From Desulfobacterales bacterium (GTDB lineage Bacteria > Desulfobacterota > Desulfobacteria > Desulfobacterales > Desulfosalsimonadaceae): a stretch of 21,600 bases of DNA. The notes beneath the pieces were generated by a model. The model searched no databases and was not told the origin of the DNA. It worked only from the letters and a program-made list of their open reading frames with translations. Positions 1 through 7,964 of this stretch are shown here, piece by piece. The DNA is taken from assembly GCA_029933295.1 (NCBI GenBank), contig JAOZOL010000013.1, positions 1 through 21,600 on the forward strand, given 5' to 3'. Within the stretch, counting starts at the first letter, position 1; every line of letters starts with the position of its first letter. Both the position numbers and the translations under genes were made by a program.

Positions 1-419
1 TTTTATTACCATACCCGCCGTCTGATTATATGAAGAAATTTTATATGGATATTGAGTTTTTTAAAAAGGGATATCCGGTGGCATTAAATAATGTTGAAAA
101 GATTAAAACAGCCGGCGGTAAAATCGGTGTGGGAACAGATACCTGCGGAACCGGTCTCGGTTTTTTCGGGTTTTATTACAGAGAACTGGAACATCTGATT
201 TCCGCCGGATTTTCAAACAGCGAAGCATTGAAAGCCGCCACATCCGTTAATGCCGATATTATTGGCATGGGTCATGAGGTCGGATCAATTGAAAAAGGAA
301 AATACGCTGATTTTACAATAATCGACGGTGATCCGCTGAACGATATTCAGGCGGTACGAAACATTCGACAGGTGATTAAGGGCGGTGAAACTGTGATTGA
401 TCATACAGGAGATGCGTGA
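1..419 (+). CDS. Amidohydrolase family protein, C-terminal fragment (cut by window edge)
   Basis: Only the C-terminal ~139 residues are visible. The frame is open from base 3, before the first ATG at 30, so the gene begins outside the window and that ATG is internal. The segment KIGVGTDTCGTG carries the Asp that in metal-dependent amidohydrolases (imidazolonepropionase/prolidase-like branch) sits at the metal centre. The stretch AATSVNADIIGM...VGSIEKGKYADFTIIDGDPLNDI is the typical end of these proteins, where the chain returns to the small beta-sandwich that flanks the TIM barrel. The substrate cannot be told from this part. The stop codon overlaps the start of the cupin gene by one base (TGATG), so the two are translated as a pair. 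Family assignment is firm; the specific reaction is unknown. Confidence 0.85.
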   Translation, partial: LLPYPPSDYMKKFYMDIEFFKKGYPVALNNVEKIKTAGGKIGVGTDTCGTGLGFFGFYYRELEHLISAGFSNSEALKAATSVNADIIGMGHEVGSIEKGKYADFTIIDGDPLNDIQAVRNIRQVIKGGETVIDHTGDA

Positions 420-742
420 TGTTTAATAAAAGAGATCAGCACGGATATCATTCTCCCATTGCAGGGGTCGAACAAAAAACGCTGGTTTATGGGGGAAAAA
501 CTTTAATGACGGAATTTTTGCTAAAAGCAGGCAGTGATCTTCCCATTCATCAGCATCCCCACGAACAGACCGGATATCTCGTTAAAGGCAGGCTTAAGAT
601 GTTTATTGGAGATAAAGAATTTATTGCCGAACCCGGGGATAGCTGGTGTATCGGAGGGGATGTCGAACATGGAGCAAAAGCGTTGGAAAATTCAGTGGCA
701 GTGGAAATTTTTGCGCCGGTAAGAGAGGAATATCTTCCATAG
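419..742 (+). CDS. Small single-domain cupin protein
   Basis: A 107-residue protein that is essentially one cupin beta-barrel. Motif 1 is visible as G38...H44-x-H46-P-H-E...G57 and motif 2 as P72-G73-D...H84, giving a likely metal site of His44, His46, Gln50 or Glu49, and His84. I chose ATG 419 rather than GTG 416 because AGGAG at 407-411 is 7 bases from the ATG and only 4 from the GTG. The ATG overlaps the stop of the amidohydrolase gene, so coupled translation is likely and the two probably serve one small-molecule pathway. Cupins of this size include isomerases, dioxygenases and simple sensors, and no specific function can be assigned. It converges with the next gene, leaving only 5 bases between the stops and no visible terminator. 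Confidence 0.85.
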   Translation: MFNKRDQHGYHSPIAGVEQKTLVYGGKTLMTEFLLKAGSDLPIHQHPHEQTGYLVKGRLKMFIGDKEFIAEPGDSWCIGGDVEHGAKALENSVAVEIFAPVREEYLP

Positions 743-747
743 CTTTT

Positions 748-1605
748 TTATTCAATTTTAGAAAACTCGGATTTTTTGCCTTTCAGAAAATTTAATATCA
801 GCGAATTGACAATCTCCGGGCACTCTTCATGGGCGGAATGTCCGCAGTTGTCTATGATGACAAGGCGGGCATCAGGGATCAATCGCTGGAACTGTTTTGC
901 AAATTTTACTGGAATATACCGGTCGTGTTTCCCCCATATAACAAGGGTAGGGGATTGAATTAGGGGCAGGGCGGCTTCCGTTTCCTTCCAGTTGATATTT
1001 TTCGAATAGCTTAATTGCGCTTTTCGAATATCTGTTTTGCATAATGGTTTGTGGATTTGTTCGACCATATCCGAAGATGCCAGGGCTTTGTCATAATAAC
1101 AGGCCTCAAGTCCTTTTTTGATCATATACCGCGATTGAAACCACAATATGATTTCGCCGATCACCGGGTATTTCATCATTTCCCATATCAGTCGTTCATG
1201 GCGATTGATCCCGCTTGAATCGATCAAAATCAGTTTGTTTACAAGCATTGGGTAACGGGCGGCAAAATAACCAGCCCAGCCGCCGCCCCAGGAATGTCCG
1301 GCCATGTGGGTTTTTTTTATTTTCATTTGATCCATAAATTCTGTCAGCGATTCACAGATGACATCAAGGTCGTAGTCAAGATTACTGGATAATGGTTCCG
1401 TATATCCATGACCGGGGAGATCAAGGGCATATACAGAAAAGTTCCGGGAAAGTTCATCGATATTGTGTCTGAATGAACAGAGCCATGTACCTCCGCCATG
1501 CAGGAGGATAAGAGGCTCACCGCTTCCTTGCCGGATATAATGGAGTTTAAATTTTTCAGTAATCAGATGGCGTGATGTAAACGGTAAATTGGATTTGAAT
1601 ATCAT
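748..1605 (-). CDS. Alpha/beta-fold hydrolase
   Basis: A 285-residue alpha/beta hydrolase. The oxyanion-hole motif LLHGGG lies at about residues 34-39, the nucleophile elbow GHSWGG puts the catalytic Ser at 105, Asp228 lies in WGKHDRYIP and His256 in DNCGHSAHE. The triad is complete and correctly spaced. Residues ~135-205 form the cap domain that sets specificity, which I cannot read. A GTG at 1632 would add nine residues and overlap the thioesterase by 16 bases. Neither start has a clear ribosome site, so translation probably depends on coupling; I prefer ATG 1605 because homology begins just after it. It is the last gene of a five-gene minus-strand run concerned with lipids and envelope, so an ester or thioester substrate with an acyl chain is a reasonable inference. 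Confidence 0.87.
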   Translation of the reverse strand: MIFKSNLPFTSRHLITEKFKLHYIRQGSGEPLILLHGGGTWLCSFRHNIDELSRNFSVYALDLPGHGYTEPLSSNLDYDLDVICESLTEFMDQMKIKKTHMAGHSWGGGWAGYFAARYPMLVNKLILIDSSGINRHERLIWEMMKYPVIGEIILWFQSRYMIKKGLEACYYDKALASSDMVEQIHKPLCKTDIRKAQLSYSKNINWKETEAALPLIQSPTLVIWGKHDRYIPVKFAKQFQRLIPDARLVIIDNCGHSAHEECPEIVNSLILNFLKGKKSEFSKIE

Positions 1606-1616
1606 GGGGGTAAAAT

Positions 1617-2360
1617 TTAAAAAAGTTCCCACACGGTTTTTATCCGGGTAATTTCTTTTTGTGAATGTTCATTAATAATCGAATGCATAAAGGTGGCTGA
1701 AGGATTTGAATCAAGTCTTTGCGTTTTAGAAGTAATTTGATCACCGTATACGGAATCGCTAAGATAGTTTATCGTTATTTCTTTGGGGCGATGGGTTGTA
1801 ATTATTTCTTCAGGCACGCTCTCAATCCCCCATACAAGATATACGGAGTTGTTGACATGACGGTTAAAATCCAGATCATGCATTCTTATTGTAAAAGACC
1901 GGGTCAAATCCGGATCGGTTAATTTCGGCAGGGTGATTAAATCGTTTGTAATGACTTTCTGCTTATTTTCAAACATTTCTAATGGTAAATTGTTTTGCAG
2001 CCGCACCGGTTTTTTGGTTGCCAGACTGGTGAGGATGTACGTGCATTTTGCCGATACGAGTAAATTGTCTGTGTCGTCATATATTTCATATTTTCTAAGT
2101 TCATACAGGTTTTTTAAGGGATATCTCCATGTCCGGATCAGTAACGCATCTCTCCATGAAGGATAGGTGAAAATATTTATTTGATATTTAAACACCACCC
2201 ATGCGAGATTTTTAGGCAACAGGTCAAGGGCGGATACGCCCAGTTCGTCGGTATGTTCGCTGGTAATGTCCTGCAGATAGTTCAGTATTGATACTGGTTT
2301 TAATTTACCATCAACACCGGTTTCAGCATAGCAGACGGTGATTTTTTTTTCATAGATCAT
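1617..2360 (-). CDS. Acyl-ACP thioesterase (FatA/FatB family)
   Basis: A 247-residue double hot-dog protein of the acyl-ACP thioesterase family (PF01643), the usual length for bacterial members. The N-terminal hot-dog half includes the ITSEHTDELG helix (about residues 32-41). The C-terminal half carries the signature DLDFNRHVNN with Asp164, Asn166 and His168, plus Glu180 in YLVWGIE; these are the catalytic residues recognised in plant FatB. It releases free fatty acid from acyl-ACP in the cytoplasm. The start lies 2 bases after the stop of the LpxR-like gene and has no ribosome site of its own, so it is probably translated by coupling. Its place in an operon with an outer-membrane deacylase and lipases suggests acyl-chain or membrane lipid adjustment. 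Family confidence is high; chain-length preference is unknown. Confidence 0.92.
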   Translation of the reverse strand: MIYEKKITVCYAETGVDGKLKPVSILNYLQDITSEHTDELGVSALDLLPKNLAWVVFKYQINIFTYPSWRDALLIRTWRYPLKNLYELRKYEIYDDTDNLLVSAKCTYILTSLATKKPVRLQNNLPLEMFENKQKVITNDLITLPKLTDPDLTRSFTIRMHDLDFNRHVNNSVYLVWGIESVPEEIITTHRPKEITINYLSDSVYGDQITSKTQRLDSNPSATFMHSIINEHSQKEITRIKTVWELF

Positions 2361-2362
2361 TG

Positions 2363-3442
2363 CTAGTATGAAAAAGACAGGTTTATGCTTCCAAATTTTT
2401 GATTTTTATCCTGGGTTTCAAATTCCTTGGTGCGGGTTACGTACGCAAAACTGAGCTGAATCGGCCCGCGACTGATGCTGATGCCGGTCATAAAATCGGC
2501 AACAACAGGTTTTTTATCCACGCTGGGGCTGTCGGTGAATGTGTTGCCATCTAAAAAAATATTGTAAAGAACAGCTCTTCCTTCAACTGCCGCAAATAAC
2601 TGAATACCGATTTTTTTTGATGAATATCGGAGATCATTTTTGTCACTGGCCGCGTTAAAGCTGCTGACTGTACGAATCGGGAAGTTTCCAAAATCATTTG
2701 GCAGGTTCCAGCCCATGCGAAACGTCAGGCCAAGATTGTAATAGGTCATCGCATTTCCCAGGCCGCCTCCGGTATTTAAAACACAATCATATCCATAACC
2801 AGCCCCAAGGCCGGATTGAATCATTCTTTTTTTGTGTTCATAAACAATACCGATGACCGGTTCATTATTGAGCTGATGATCCCAGCCTTTTGGATCAATA
2901 TCGTCAAATATGCTATGAACCGCCTTTTGGCATTCTTCAGCATAGGAATTTGGCCCCACAAGTCCGAGAGTTAATTCGATTGTGTCCATCTGACGCTCGA
3001 GCCTGCTGTGAAATCCTAAGGAAAAGTAGGTAATGCCGGCATAGGGCCGGTCGTCCTCATCAGGGGGATCTTTGTCAATATCTGCCGGTGTATAAATATT
3101 TTGTCCCAATGAAAATGTAATGTTTTTTTGTCTGTCAGCAAATTTTTCAAAAGGAACAAGCTTGACGATGGGGTAGAGCCAGTTATGGGGCCAGGCATCT
3201 TTTGGATAGTCAGCAAGAATGGCGGAGCTCCAGGTTAGTTTTAAACCATTGCTGTAACCGCCGTCTTCATCACTGGCAAAATAATCATTTTCAAGGTAGA
3301 GACTGAGGGTACTCAAGTCCTCACCGGATTTGTCCTCAGCCCGGGATGAAGATGAAAAAAAAATTAAGACAGCTATGAATATAAGGCATGGTAAAATAAA
3401 AAAAGATATGTCATGAATATCAGAAATAAATTTAATCCGCAT
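2363..3442 (-). CDS. LpxR-like outer-membrane lipid A deacylase (DUF2219 family)
   Basis: A 359-residue secreted outer-membrane protein. I chose ATG 3442 over the upstream start at 3586: it follows AGGT and the stop of the preceding gene, and it begins directly with a signal peptide (hydrophobic core ~12-30, likely cleavage after SRA at 33-35). The mature part matches the LpxR/DUF2219 family. It has Asn52-Asp53 in LENDYF, the YSNG turn at 63-66, DRPYAG, and the stretch GLVGPNSYAEECQKAVHSIF...PKGWDHQLNNEP, where the family has its His/Glu pair. The C-terminal ...SINLSFSY ends in an aromatic residue as expected of a beta-barrel. LpxR in Salmonella removes the 3'-acyloxyacyl group of lipid A. 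The exact substrate here is inferred from family. The stop is 2 bases before the thioesterase start. Confidence 0.88.
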   Translation of the reverse strand: MRIKFISDIHDISFFILPCLIFIAVLIFFSSSSRAEDKSGEDLSTLSLYLENDYFASDEDGGYSNGLKLTWSSAILADYPKDAWPHNWLYPIVKLVPFEKFADRQKNITFSLGQNIYTPADIDKDPPDEDDRPYAGITYFSLGFHSRLERQMDTIELTLGLVGPNSYAEECQKAVHSIFDDIDPKGWDHQLNNEPVIGIVYEHKKRMIQSGLGAGYGYDCVLNTGGGLGNAMTYYNLGLTFRMGWNLPNDFGNFPIRTVSSFNAASDKNDLRYSSKKIGIQLFAAVEGRAVLYNIFLDGNTFTDSPSVDKKPVVADFMTGISISRGPIQLSFAYVTRTKEFETQDKNQKFGSINLSFSY

Positions 3443-3450
3443 TTTTTTAC

Positions 3451-4551
3451 CTATGAATTTTCTTTTATAATGATATTGTCCTTCGTGCTTTTTTTCAAAG
3501 TTTCTTTTTTTGCAAACCATGTCTTGATAACCGCATGAACAAGCGTTGCCAGAGGGATTGCAAAGAACAGGCCCCAGATGCCCCATAATCCGCCAAAAAC
3601 CAGGACCGCGACAATAATCGCAACCGGATGCAGGTTAACGACACCAGACAGCAACAGCGGGACCAGGATATTGCCGTCAACAATCTGGATGATTACGTAG
3701 GCAAAGATGGTATACGTAAAATCAGGGCCGATTCCCCACTGGAAGAAAGCCATTAATCCGACCGGCAGGGTCATAACAGTGGCCCCGATATAAGGAACCA
3801 GCACGGACAGGCCGATAAATAATGAAAGCAGCATGGCATAATGGAGGTTAAGAATGGTGAACGTAATATAATTTGCACCCCAGACAATCAATATTTCCCA
3901 GATTTTTCCACGCACATAATTGGTTATCTGTCGGTTTACCTCATCCCAGACCCCGGTGGCCAGATCTCTATTTTTAGGGAGAAGTCCTTTCAACCAGTTT
4001 ATAATAATGATTTTATCTTTTAAAAAAAACAGTACGAGAAACGGAACCAGTACTAAATAGACTAACATCGTAATCACATTGCGGAGGGAAGAGACTGAAA
4101 ATATAAATGCCGCCTGGCCCATGTGGGTGAGTTCTGATTTGAGATAATTAATCAGACTGTTGATCTGGGGCTCGGCAATAAAATCAGGATATCGTTTCAA
4201 TAACGCAGTTAATTGTTTTTGTGCATTTGCGATCATCGCAGGCAAGTCCTGGATCAATTGACCAAGCTGGCGGGAAAGTAGCGGTAGCAGACCGACGACC
4301 ATTAAAGTTAAGCATATCATAAACAGGAAAAATGTGATTATAACGGCTATCTTGCGGGGTATTTTGAGCCCCTGGAGTATATCAACAATTCCATCTAATA
4401 AGTATGCGATAATCAGGCCGGCAAAAACCGGGGTTAACATTTCTCCAAGAAGGAAAATAATAAGAAATCCTGAGATCAGAAAAAACCAGAGTATCAAAAT
4501 CTGGGGATCGGAAAAACGCTGATCAATCCAATCTCGAAATATACTAATCAT
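3451..4551 (-). CDS. AI-2E family (PerM/YdiK-type) membrane transporter
   Basis: A 366-residue polytopic inner-membrane protein with the AI-2E layout. A pair of N-terminal membrane helices (about 18-55) and a third (~68-92) are followed by a long amphipathic region (~95-150). After this come VYLVLVPFLVLFFLKDK (a family hallmark), a helix cluster containing LSVLVPYIGATVMTLPVG, and the conserved ending IIQIVDGNILVPLLLSGVVNLHPVAIIVAVLVFGGLWGIWG. Members are known as AI-2 exporters or sodium/proton antiporters; the substrate here is unknown. It shares an ATGA overlap with the upstream lipase-like gene and is followed 8 bases later by the LpxR-like gene, so it belongs to the lipid/envelope operon. 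The charged tail after ~345 is cytoplasmic. Confidence 0.93.
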   Translation of the reverse strand: MISIFRDWIDQRFSDPQILILWFFLISGFLIIFLLGEMLTPVFAGLIIAYLLDGIVDILQGLKIPRKIAVIITFFLFMICLTLMVVGLLPLLSRQLGQLIQDLPAMIANAQKQLTALLKRYPDFIAEPQINSLINYLKSELTHMGQAAFIFSVSSLRNVITMLVYLVLVPFLVLFFLKDKIIIINWLKGLLPKNRDLATGVWDEVNRQITNYVRGKIWEILIVWGANYITFTILNLHYAMLLSLFIGLSVLVPYIGATVMTLPVGLMAFFQWGIGPDFTYTIFAYVIIQIVDGNILVPLLLSGVVNLHPVAIIVAVLVFGGLWGIWGLFFAIPLATLVHAVIKTWFAKKETLKKSTKDNIIIKENS

Positions 4552-5396
4552 ATATGGTCATCCATCCAGTTTTCGAGATCGTTTAAAACCTGTTGTCTAT
4601 GGTCAGTTATTTCATTGTAAATTTCATGATACAAACCATCATAGAAGAAAAGCGTTTTATCATTTGCCGTGAGCGACTCAAAAAACAAACGGGAAGCTCT
4701 GGCATCAACAATTCGATCATCACCGGCTACCTGCATGAGAACAGGGACATTGATTTTAACAGCAGATTGGATTGTTTCTTCCATGGCGGATAAATATTGT
4801 GTAAACCATCGGGCGCTGACCCTGCGGTGTACCAGTGGATCATTATCATATGCGTGGACAACATCCATGTCATGAGTCAGGTTTGTGGAATCCAGTTCAT
4901 TGTCAAATGTCAGCCCCGGCCAGATTGATGACATGATTTTACCCATGGCCCCCTTAATTACAGGAACTTTTATTGCAGGGCGTAACCCCGGCGATGATGC
5001 GACAACCCCATCGATCATGCCTGAAAATTTTTCTGCAAAAAAAAGTACCATCAAACCGCCCATGCTGTGGCCGAGCAAAAAGCACTTCATGCCCTGGGGC
5101 AATGTATCCTTTGCAATTTCGATCATTTTTTTCAAATCATAGAGGTACTGATCAAAACGCAGAATATGACCTCTTTTTCCTTCACTTTTCCCAAATCCCT
5201 GGTGGTCGGGAGTCCATACGGATATTCCCTTGTCGACCATTCTATCAATAACGTGGGAATACCTTCCGGAATGTTCCCCAAGACCATGGGCGATAACCAA
5301 ACGTGCACGTTCCGGATCTGCTTTGCGATGCCGGTAAAAAATAGTTAATCCATTATCACTTTTAAAGGTGCTATGAATCTCATTTTTATATGCCAT
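4548..5396 (-). CDS. Monoacylglycerol-lipase-like alpha/beta hydrolase (serine aminopeptidase S33/Hydrolase_4)
   Basis: A 282-residue hydrolase of the Hydrolase_4 family, to which monoglyceride lipases and lysophospholipases belong. The family opening VIAHGLGEHSGRY is at residues 34-46 and DHQGFGKSEGKRG at 64-76. The nucleophile elbow GHSMGG has Ser111, with Asp227 in AGDDRIVD and His257 in YHEIYNE completing the triad. No signal peptide is visible, so it is cytoplasmic or membrane-peripheral. The start is supported by AGGGGA about 10 bases upstream. As first gene of the five-gene minus-strand run it is followed by an ATGA overlap with the AI-2E gene. It likely cleaves monoacylglycerol or lysophospholipid; substrate is inferred from family only. 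Confidence 0.9.
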   Translation of the reverse strand: MAYKNEIHSTFKSDNGLTIFYRHRKADPERARLVIAHGLGEHSGRYSHVIDRMVDKGISVWTPDHQGFGKSEGKRGHILRFDQYLYDLKKMIEIAKDTLPQGMKCFLLGHSMGGLMVLFFAEKFSGMIDGVVASSPGLRPAIKVPVIKGAMGKIMSSIWPGLTFDNELDSTNLTHDMDVVHAYDNDPLVHRRVSARWFTQYLSAMEETIQSAVKINVPVLMQVAGDDRIVDARASRLFFESLTANDKTLFFYDGLYHEIYNEITDHRQQVLNDLENWMDDHI

Positions 5397-5431
5397 ATGC
5401 GTTTTTCCCCTGAAAAATGACTGCCTGTTTT

Positions 5432-5573
5432 GTAACCGTCACGGTTTTTGGCTCACAGTTCACGGCTCATAGTTTTTCCAAATTTTTAAATCTTCAAAAG
5501 AGGCTCCCATAATTTTCTGCCATTTTTGTCTTTTTCAACCGTAAACTGTAAAACCGATAACCGTGAACGCTTA
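5432..5573. repeat. Imperfect inverted repeat with ~36-base arms, intergenic
   Basis: The left arm (5432-5467) reads about GTAACCGTCACGGTTTTTGG then CTCACAGTTCACGGCT. The right arm (5536-5573) is its degenerate reverse complement, containing AACCGTAAACTGT and ATAACCGTGAACGCTTAC. About 68 bases of AT-rich DNA separate the arms. Short related words (CCGTGAAC, GTGAGCC, CCGTAAAC) recur inside each arm. It fills most of the gap between the lipase-like gene and the DUF4404-like gene. It could be a dispersed palindromic element or a large hairpin in read-through RNA. It is not a classical terminator, since no T-run follows. Confidence 0.6.
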
Positions 5574-5583
5574 CCCTGTTTTT

Positions 5584-5916
5584 TTAAATTCCAAGTTTTG
5601 ATAAAAAAGAACTCATCGAATTTACAATGCCAACCAGCTTGGGATAGGATATTTCAAATTCCTTAACAGATGATGATAACCCATCCATTGCTATTTTTAT
5701 TAAATTCGGATTGATTTCATTCCGGGTGGCTTCATGGGCGGAAATTTTAGTAAACCCTTTGATGCTGTTGGCCTGCTCGTTATGCGATTCCTGTAATTTA
5801 TTGATTTCCGTATTTAAGTCATTAAGCAGATTGAAATATTCATCTTTTTTCTCCTCAGGAATATTCGGCGAGCGTTTGATTTTATCTTTAATTTGTTCCA
5901 GCGTATGTTTTAACAT
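5584..5916 (-). CDS. Small alpha-helical protein, DUF4404-like
   Basis: A 110-residue soluble protein predicted to be all helix: a heptad-like region at ~1-55 (LEQIKDKIKRS...LLNDLNTEINKLQESHNEQ) and a second part ending VKEFEISYPKLVGIVNSMSSFLSKLGI. The ending, an acidic/aromatic E-x-x-x-P-K-L followed by L-x-x-L-G-I at the very C-terminus, resembles what I recall of DUF4404, whose function is unknown. The start is well supported by AAGGGAG five bases before the ATG. It stands alone, 187 bases from the next gene, with an inverted repeat on its 3' side and the AOR terminator on its 5' side. No function is proposed. Confidence 0.7.
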   Translation of the reverse strand: MLKHTLEQIKDKIKRSPNIPEEKKDEYFNLLNDLNTEINKLQESHNEQANSIKGFTKISAHEATRNEINPNLIKIAMDGLSSSVKEFEISYPKLVGIVNSMSSFLSKLGI

Positions 5917-5946
5917 GTTGCTCCCTTATAATGATTCAAAATAATA

Positions 5947-5972
5947 AGACCACGCCATTTCTGACGTGGTCT
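5947..5972 (-). terminator. Rho-independent terminator of the ADH-SCP2-AOR unit
   Basis: A perfect 8-bp stem AGACCACG/CGTGGTCT encloses a 10-base loop. On the minus strand it is followed by TATTATTTT. It lies 34 bases past the AOR stop codon, so it ends that transcript. The plus-strand side lacks a T-run. Confidence 0.75.
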
Positions 5973-6005
5973 GTAATTAAAAAGACACAAAAAAAAGAAA
6001 AAGAT

Positions 6006-7886
6006 TCAATTATTATAAATCAGACCTGCCAGAGTCGTGAGACCGATACCTTCCAGCACCTCTTTTTTGGGGACACCGTCTTTGTTAAAACCACGGAGTT
6101 CATAAAATTCAGAAAGCATTTTCTCCATGTCCGGGACACTGCCTTCGGTAGGACCATCTTTCATTTCCGTCATTAATCGCTTTGGAAGCATGTCATCCTT
6201 AGCTCTGGCACCGAAAAAATTTGTAAGGCCTCTTTTTAGGTACCATACGCGTTTGCCAATATTGATTATTTCTTCAAGCGTATAATCAAACCCAGTAACG
6301 TAATTGACCATTGAAAGGGCCTGTGTCGCATTCAGCGGTGTTGCTCCTAAATTGCAGAAAATCGCACAGCTTGAAAAAAACATCCCATAATCCTGACAGG
6401 CGACATTTAATATAGCTTTGCCGTCACTGCTCATTTCTTCAATGTCTACTGCCAGTTCTTCGATTTCAGGGATGTACATGGAACCGCCTTCAACAGGGAA
6501 ATCTAAGCTGGCCTCGTGGCATGCTCCTCGCGGAGAAATGCCATAAGCCAAACCATAACCATGCGCATTACGGGGGTCATGCATGGGCGCTTCCAGACCT
6601 TTAACAGTGGTCAAAAAATCTGATGCATTTTTTCCGATTTTTAAAGCAGCCTTGGCGCTTCCTTCGGCCAGCAATGCACCAAAGCCTTCTTTTTTAGCAA
6701 TTTTTTCGCACATCTCGACAATCGCTTCAGAATTTCCCCAGGTTAACTTGATTCCTTCGGTGTCGGTTTCATTAATCAATCCGTTTTCAAAGCAGTCAAT
6801 GGCAAAAGCGATGGTTGCCCCGCAGGTGATGGTATCTATTCCATACCGGTTGCAGATATCATTTGCCTTGGCAATGGATTCAATATTTTTATTCAAACAC
6901 ATGGTTCCAAACGTACCCACGGTCTCGTATTCCGGAGAGGGGCCTTTGTCCATTTTATAGGGGCCGTCCTTCACTTCCGCATCTTTTTTACAGGCAACAC
7001 TGCATCCATAGCAGGTTTTATGCCCGGCAAAAATTTTGTCCTCAATGGAACCAGGACCGATATCATCAATATCCTCCCATTCTGTCATCTGCCAGTTTTT
7101 GATCGGGATATCGCCGCTGATAATACCAACATCAAGATGAGCTGGTGTACCGCTTGCATGAATGGCATCAATAAAAATGCTTTCTTCATAAACGGTTTTA
7201 AGCTCTTCTTTTAATACTTTGAGTTTATCGGGATCAGAAATTTCTATGTTCCCTGAGCCGCTGGCATAAATAGCTTTAAGATTTTTGGAACCCCAGACCG
7301 CGCCCATGCCGGTTCTGCCTGCAGCATGCCGTTTGTTGTTTATAATTGACGCAAAGGTAATGAGTTGTTCGCCGGCAGGGCCGATGCAGACCACCTGACC
7401 GGGTTTTGCTGATTCTGATTTAAGATCAGCCGACAATTCATCTGTGGTTTCATAAATGTCTTTGCCCCAGTATTTTTGAGCATCCCTGATCTCAACAACA
7501 TCATCATTAATAAAGATATAGGAAGGCTTTTCCGCTTTGCCGGTGATGACAATTCCGTCATATCCGGCAAATTTCAGGCGTGCTCCAAAATAACCGCCCA
7601 CATTGGCATCACCCCAGAAACCGGTCAGGGGAGACTTGGTGCCCACTGCCCACCGGGCGACCCCGTCCATTTTTAAACCTGTCAATGGACCGGTCATCAA
7701 TACAAATGGATTGTTTTCAGATAATGCGTCAAATTCCGGATTGTCCTTTATTAAATCCAGATATATCTGAGTGCCGAAACCCAGGCCGCCGATATATTTT
7801 CTGGCAAAATTCATGTCCAACGGTTTTTTTTCTATTCTGCCGGAAGACAGGTCGATATACAGGATTTGCCCAGCATAACCGCCCAT
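6006..7886 (-). CDS. aor: Tungsten-containing aldehyde:ferredoxin oxidoreductase
   Basis: A 626-residue AOR-family enzyme, the usual length. The N-terminal domain (GGYAGQILYIDLSSGRIE...YIGGLGFGT) and the pterin-binding segments (GPLTGLKMDGVARWAVGTKSP; RHAAGRTGMGAVWGSKNLKAI) are typical. Cys292, Cys295 and Cys299 in TCYGCSVACKK with a fourth Cys near 507-511 (SSCAIFC) bind the [4Fe-4S] cluster. AORs oxidise aldehydes to acids with ferredoxin, or run in reverse, in the cytoplasm. I chose ATG 7886 over 7892 because AGGAG (7900-7896) is 9 bases from it versus 3, and MGGYAG is the family's normal opening. It is last in the Fe-ADH/SCP2/AOR unit, which suggests the ADH makes its aldehyde. The specific aldehyde is unknown. 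Confidence 0.95.
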   Translation of the reverse strand: MGGYAGQILYIDLSSGRIEKKPLDMNFARKYIGGLGFGTQIYLDLIKDNPEFDALSENNPFVLMTGPLTGLKMDGVARWAVGTKSPLTGFWGDANVGGYFGARLKFAGYDGIVITGKAEKPSYIFINDDVVEIRDAQKYWGKDIYETTDELSADLKSESAKPGQVVCIGPAGEQLITFASIINNKRHAAGRTGMGAVWGSKNLKAIYASGSGNIEISDPDKLKVLKEELKTVYEESIFIDAIHASGTPAHLDVGIISGDIPIKNWQMTEWEDIDDIGPGSIEDKIFAGHKTCYGCSVACKKDAEVKDGPYKMDKGPSPEYETVGTFGTMCLNKNIESIAKANDICNRYGIDTITCGATIAFAIDCFENGLINETDTEGIKLTWGNSEAIVEMCEKIAKKEGFGALLAEGSAKAALKIGKNASDFLTTVKGLEAPMHDPRNAHGYGLAYGISPRGACHEASLDFPVEGGSMYIPEIEELAVDIEEMSSDGKAILNVACQDYGMFFSSCAIFCNLGATPLNATQALSMVNYVTGFDYTLEEIINIGKRVWYLKRGLTNFFGARAKDDMLPKRLMTEMKDGPTEGSVPDMEKMLSEFYELRGFNKDGVPKKEVLEGIGLTTLAGLIYNN

Positions 7887-7964
7887 AATCATTTTCTCCT
7901 AAAAAATTTAAAAGGTTTTTATGGTGGTTTTAATTCGATAATAAATTCAAGATTAAAAATGCAC

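Noticed and set aside
3443..3586. N-terminal extension of the LpxR-like protein to 3586
   Set aside because: It would overlap the AI-2E gene by over 130 bases and bury the signal peptide; ATG 3442 fits better.
5432..5573. CRISPR-like or classical terminator structure
   Set aside because: There are only two arms, in inverted rather than direct orientation, no spacer array, and no T-run after the stem.
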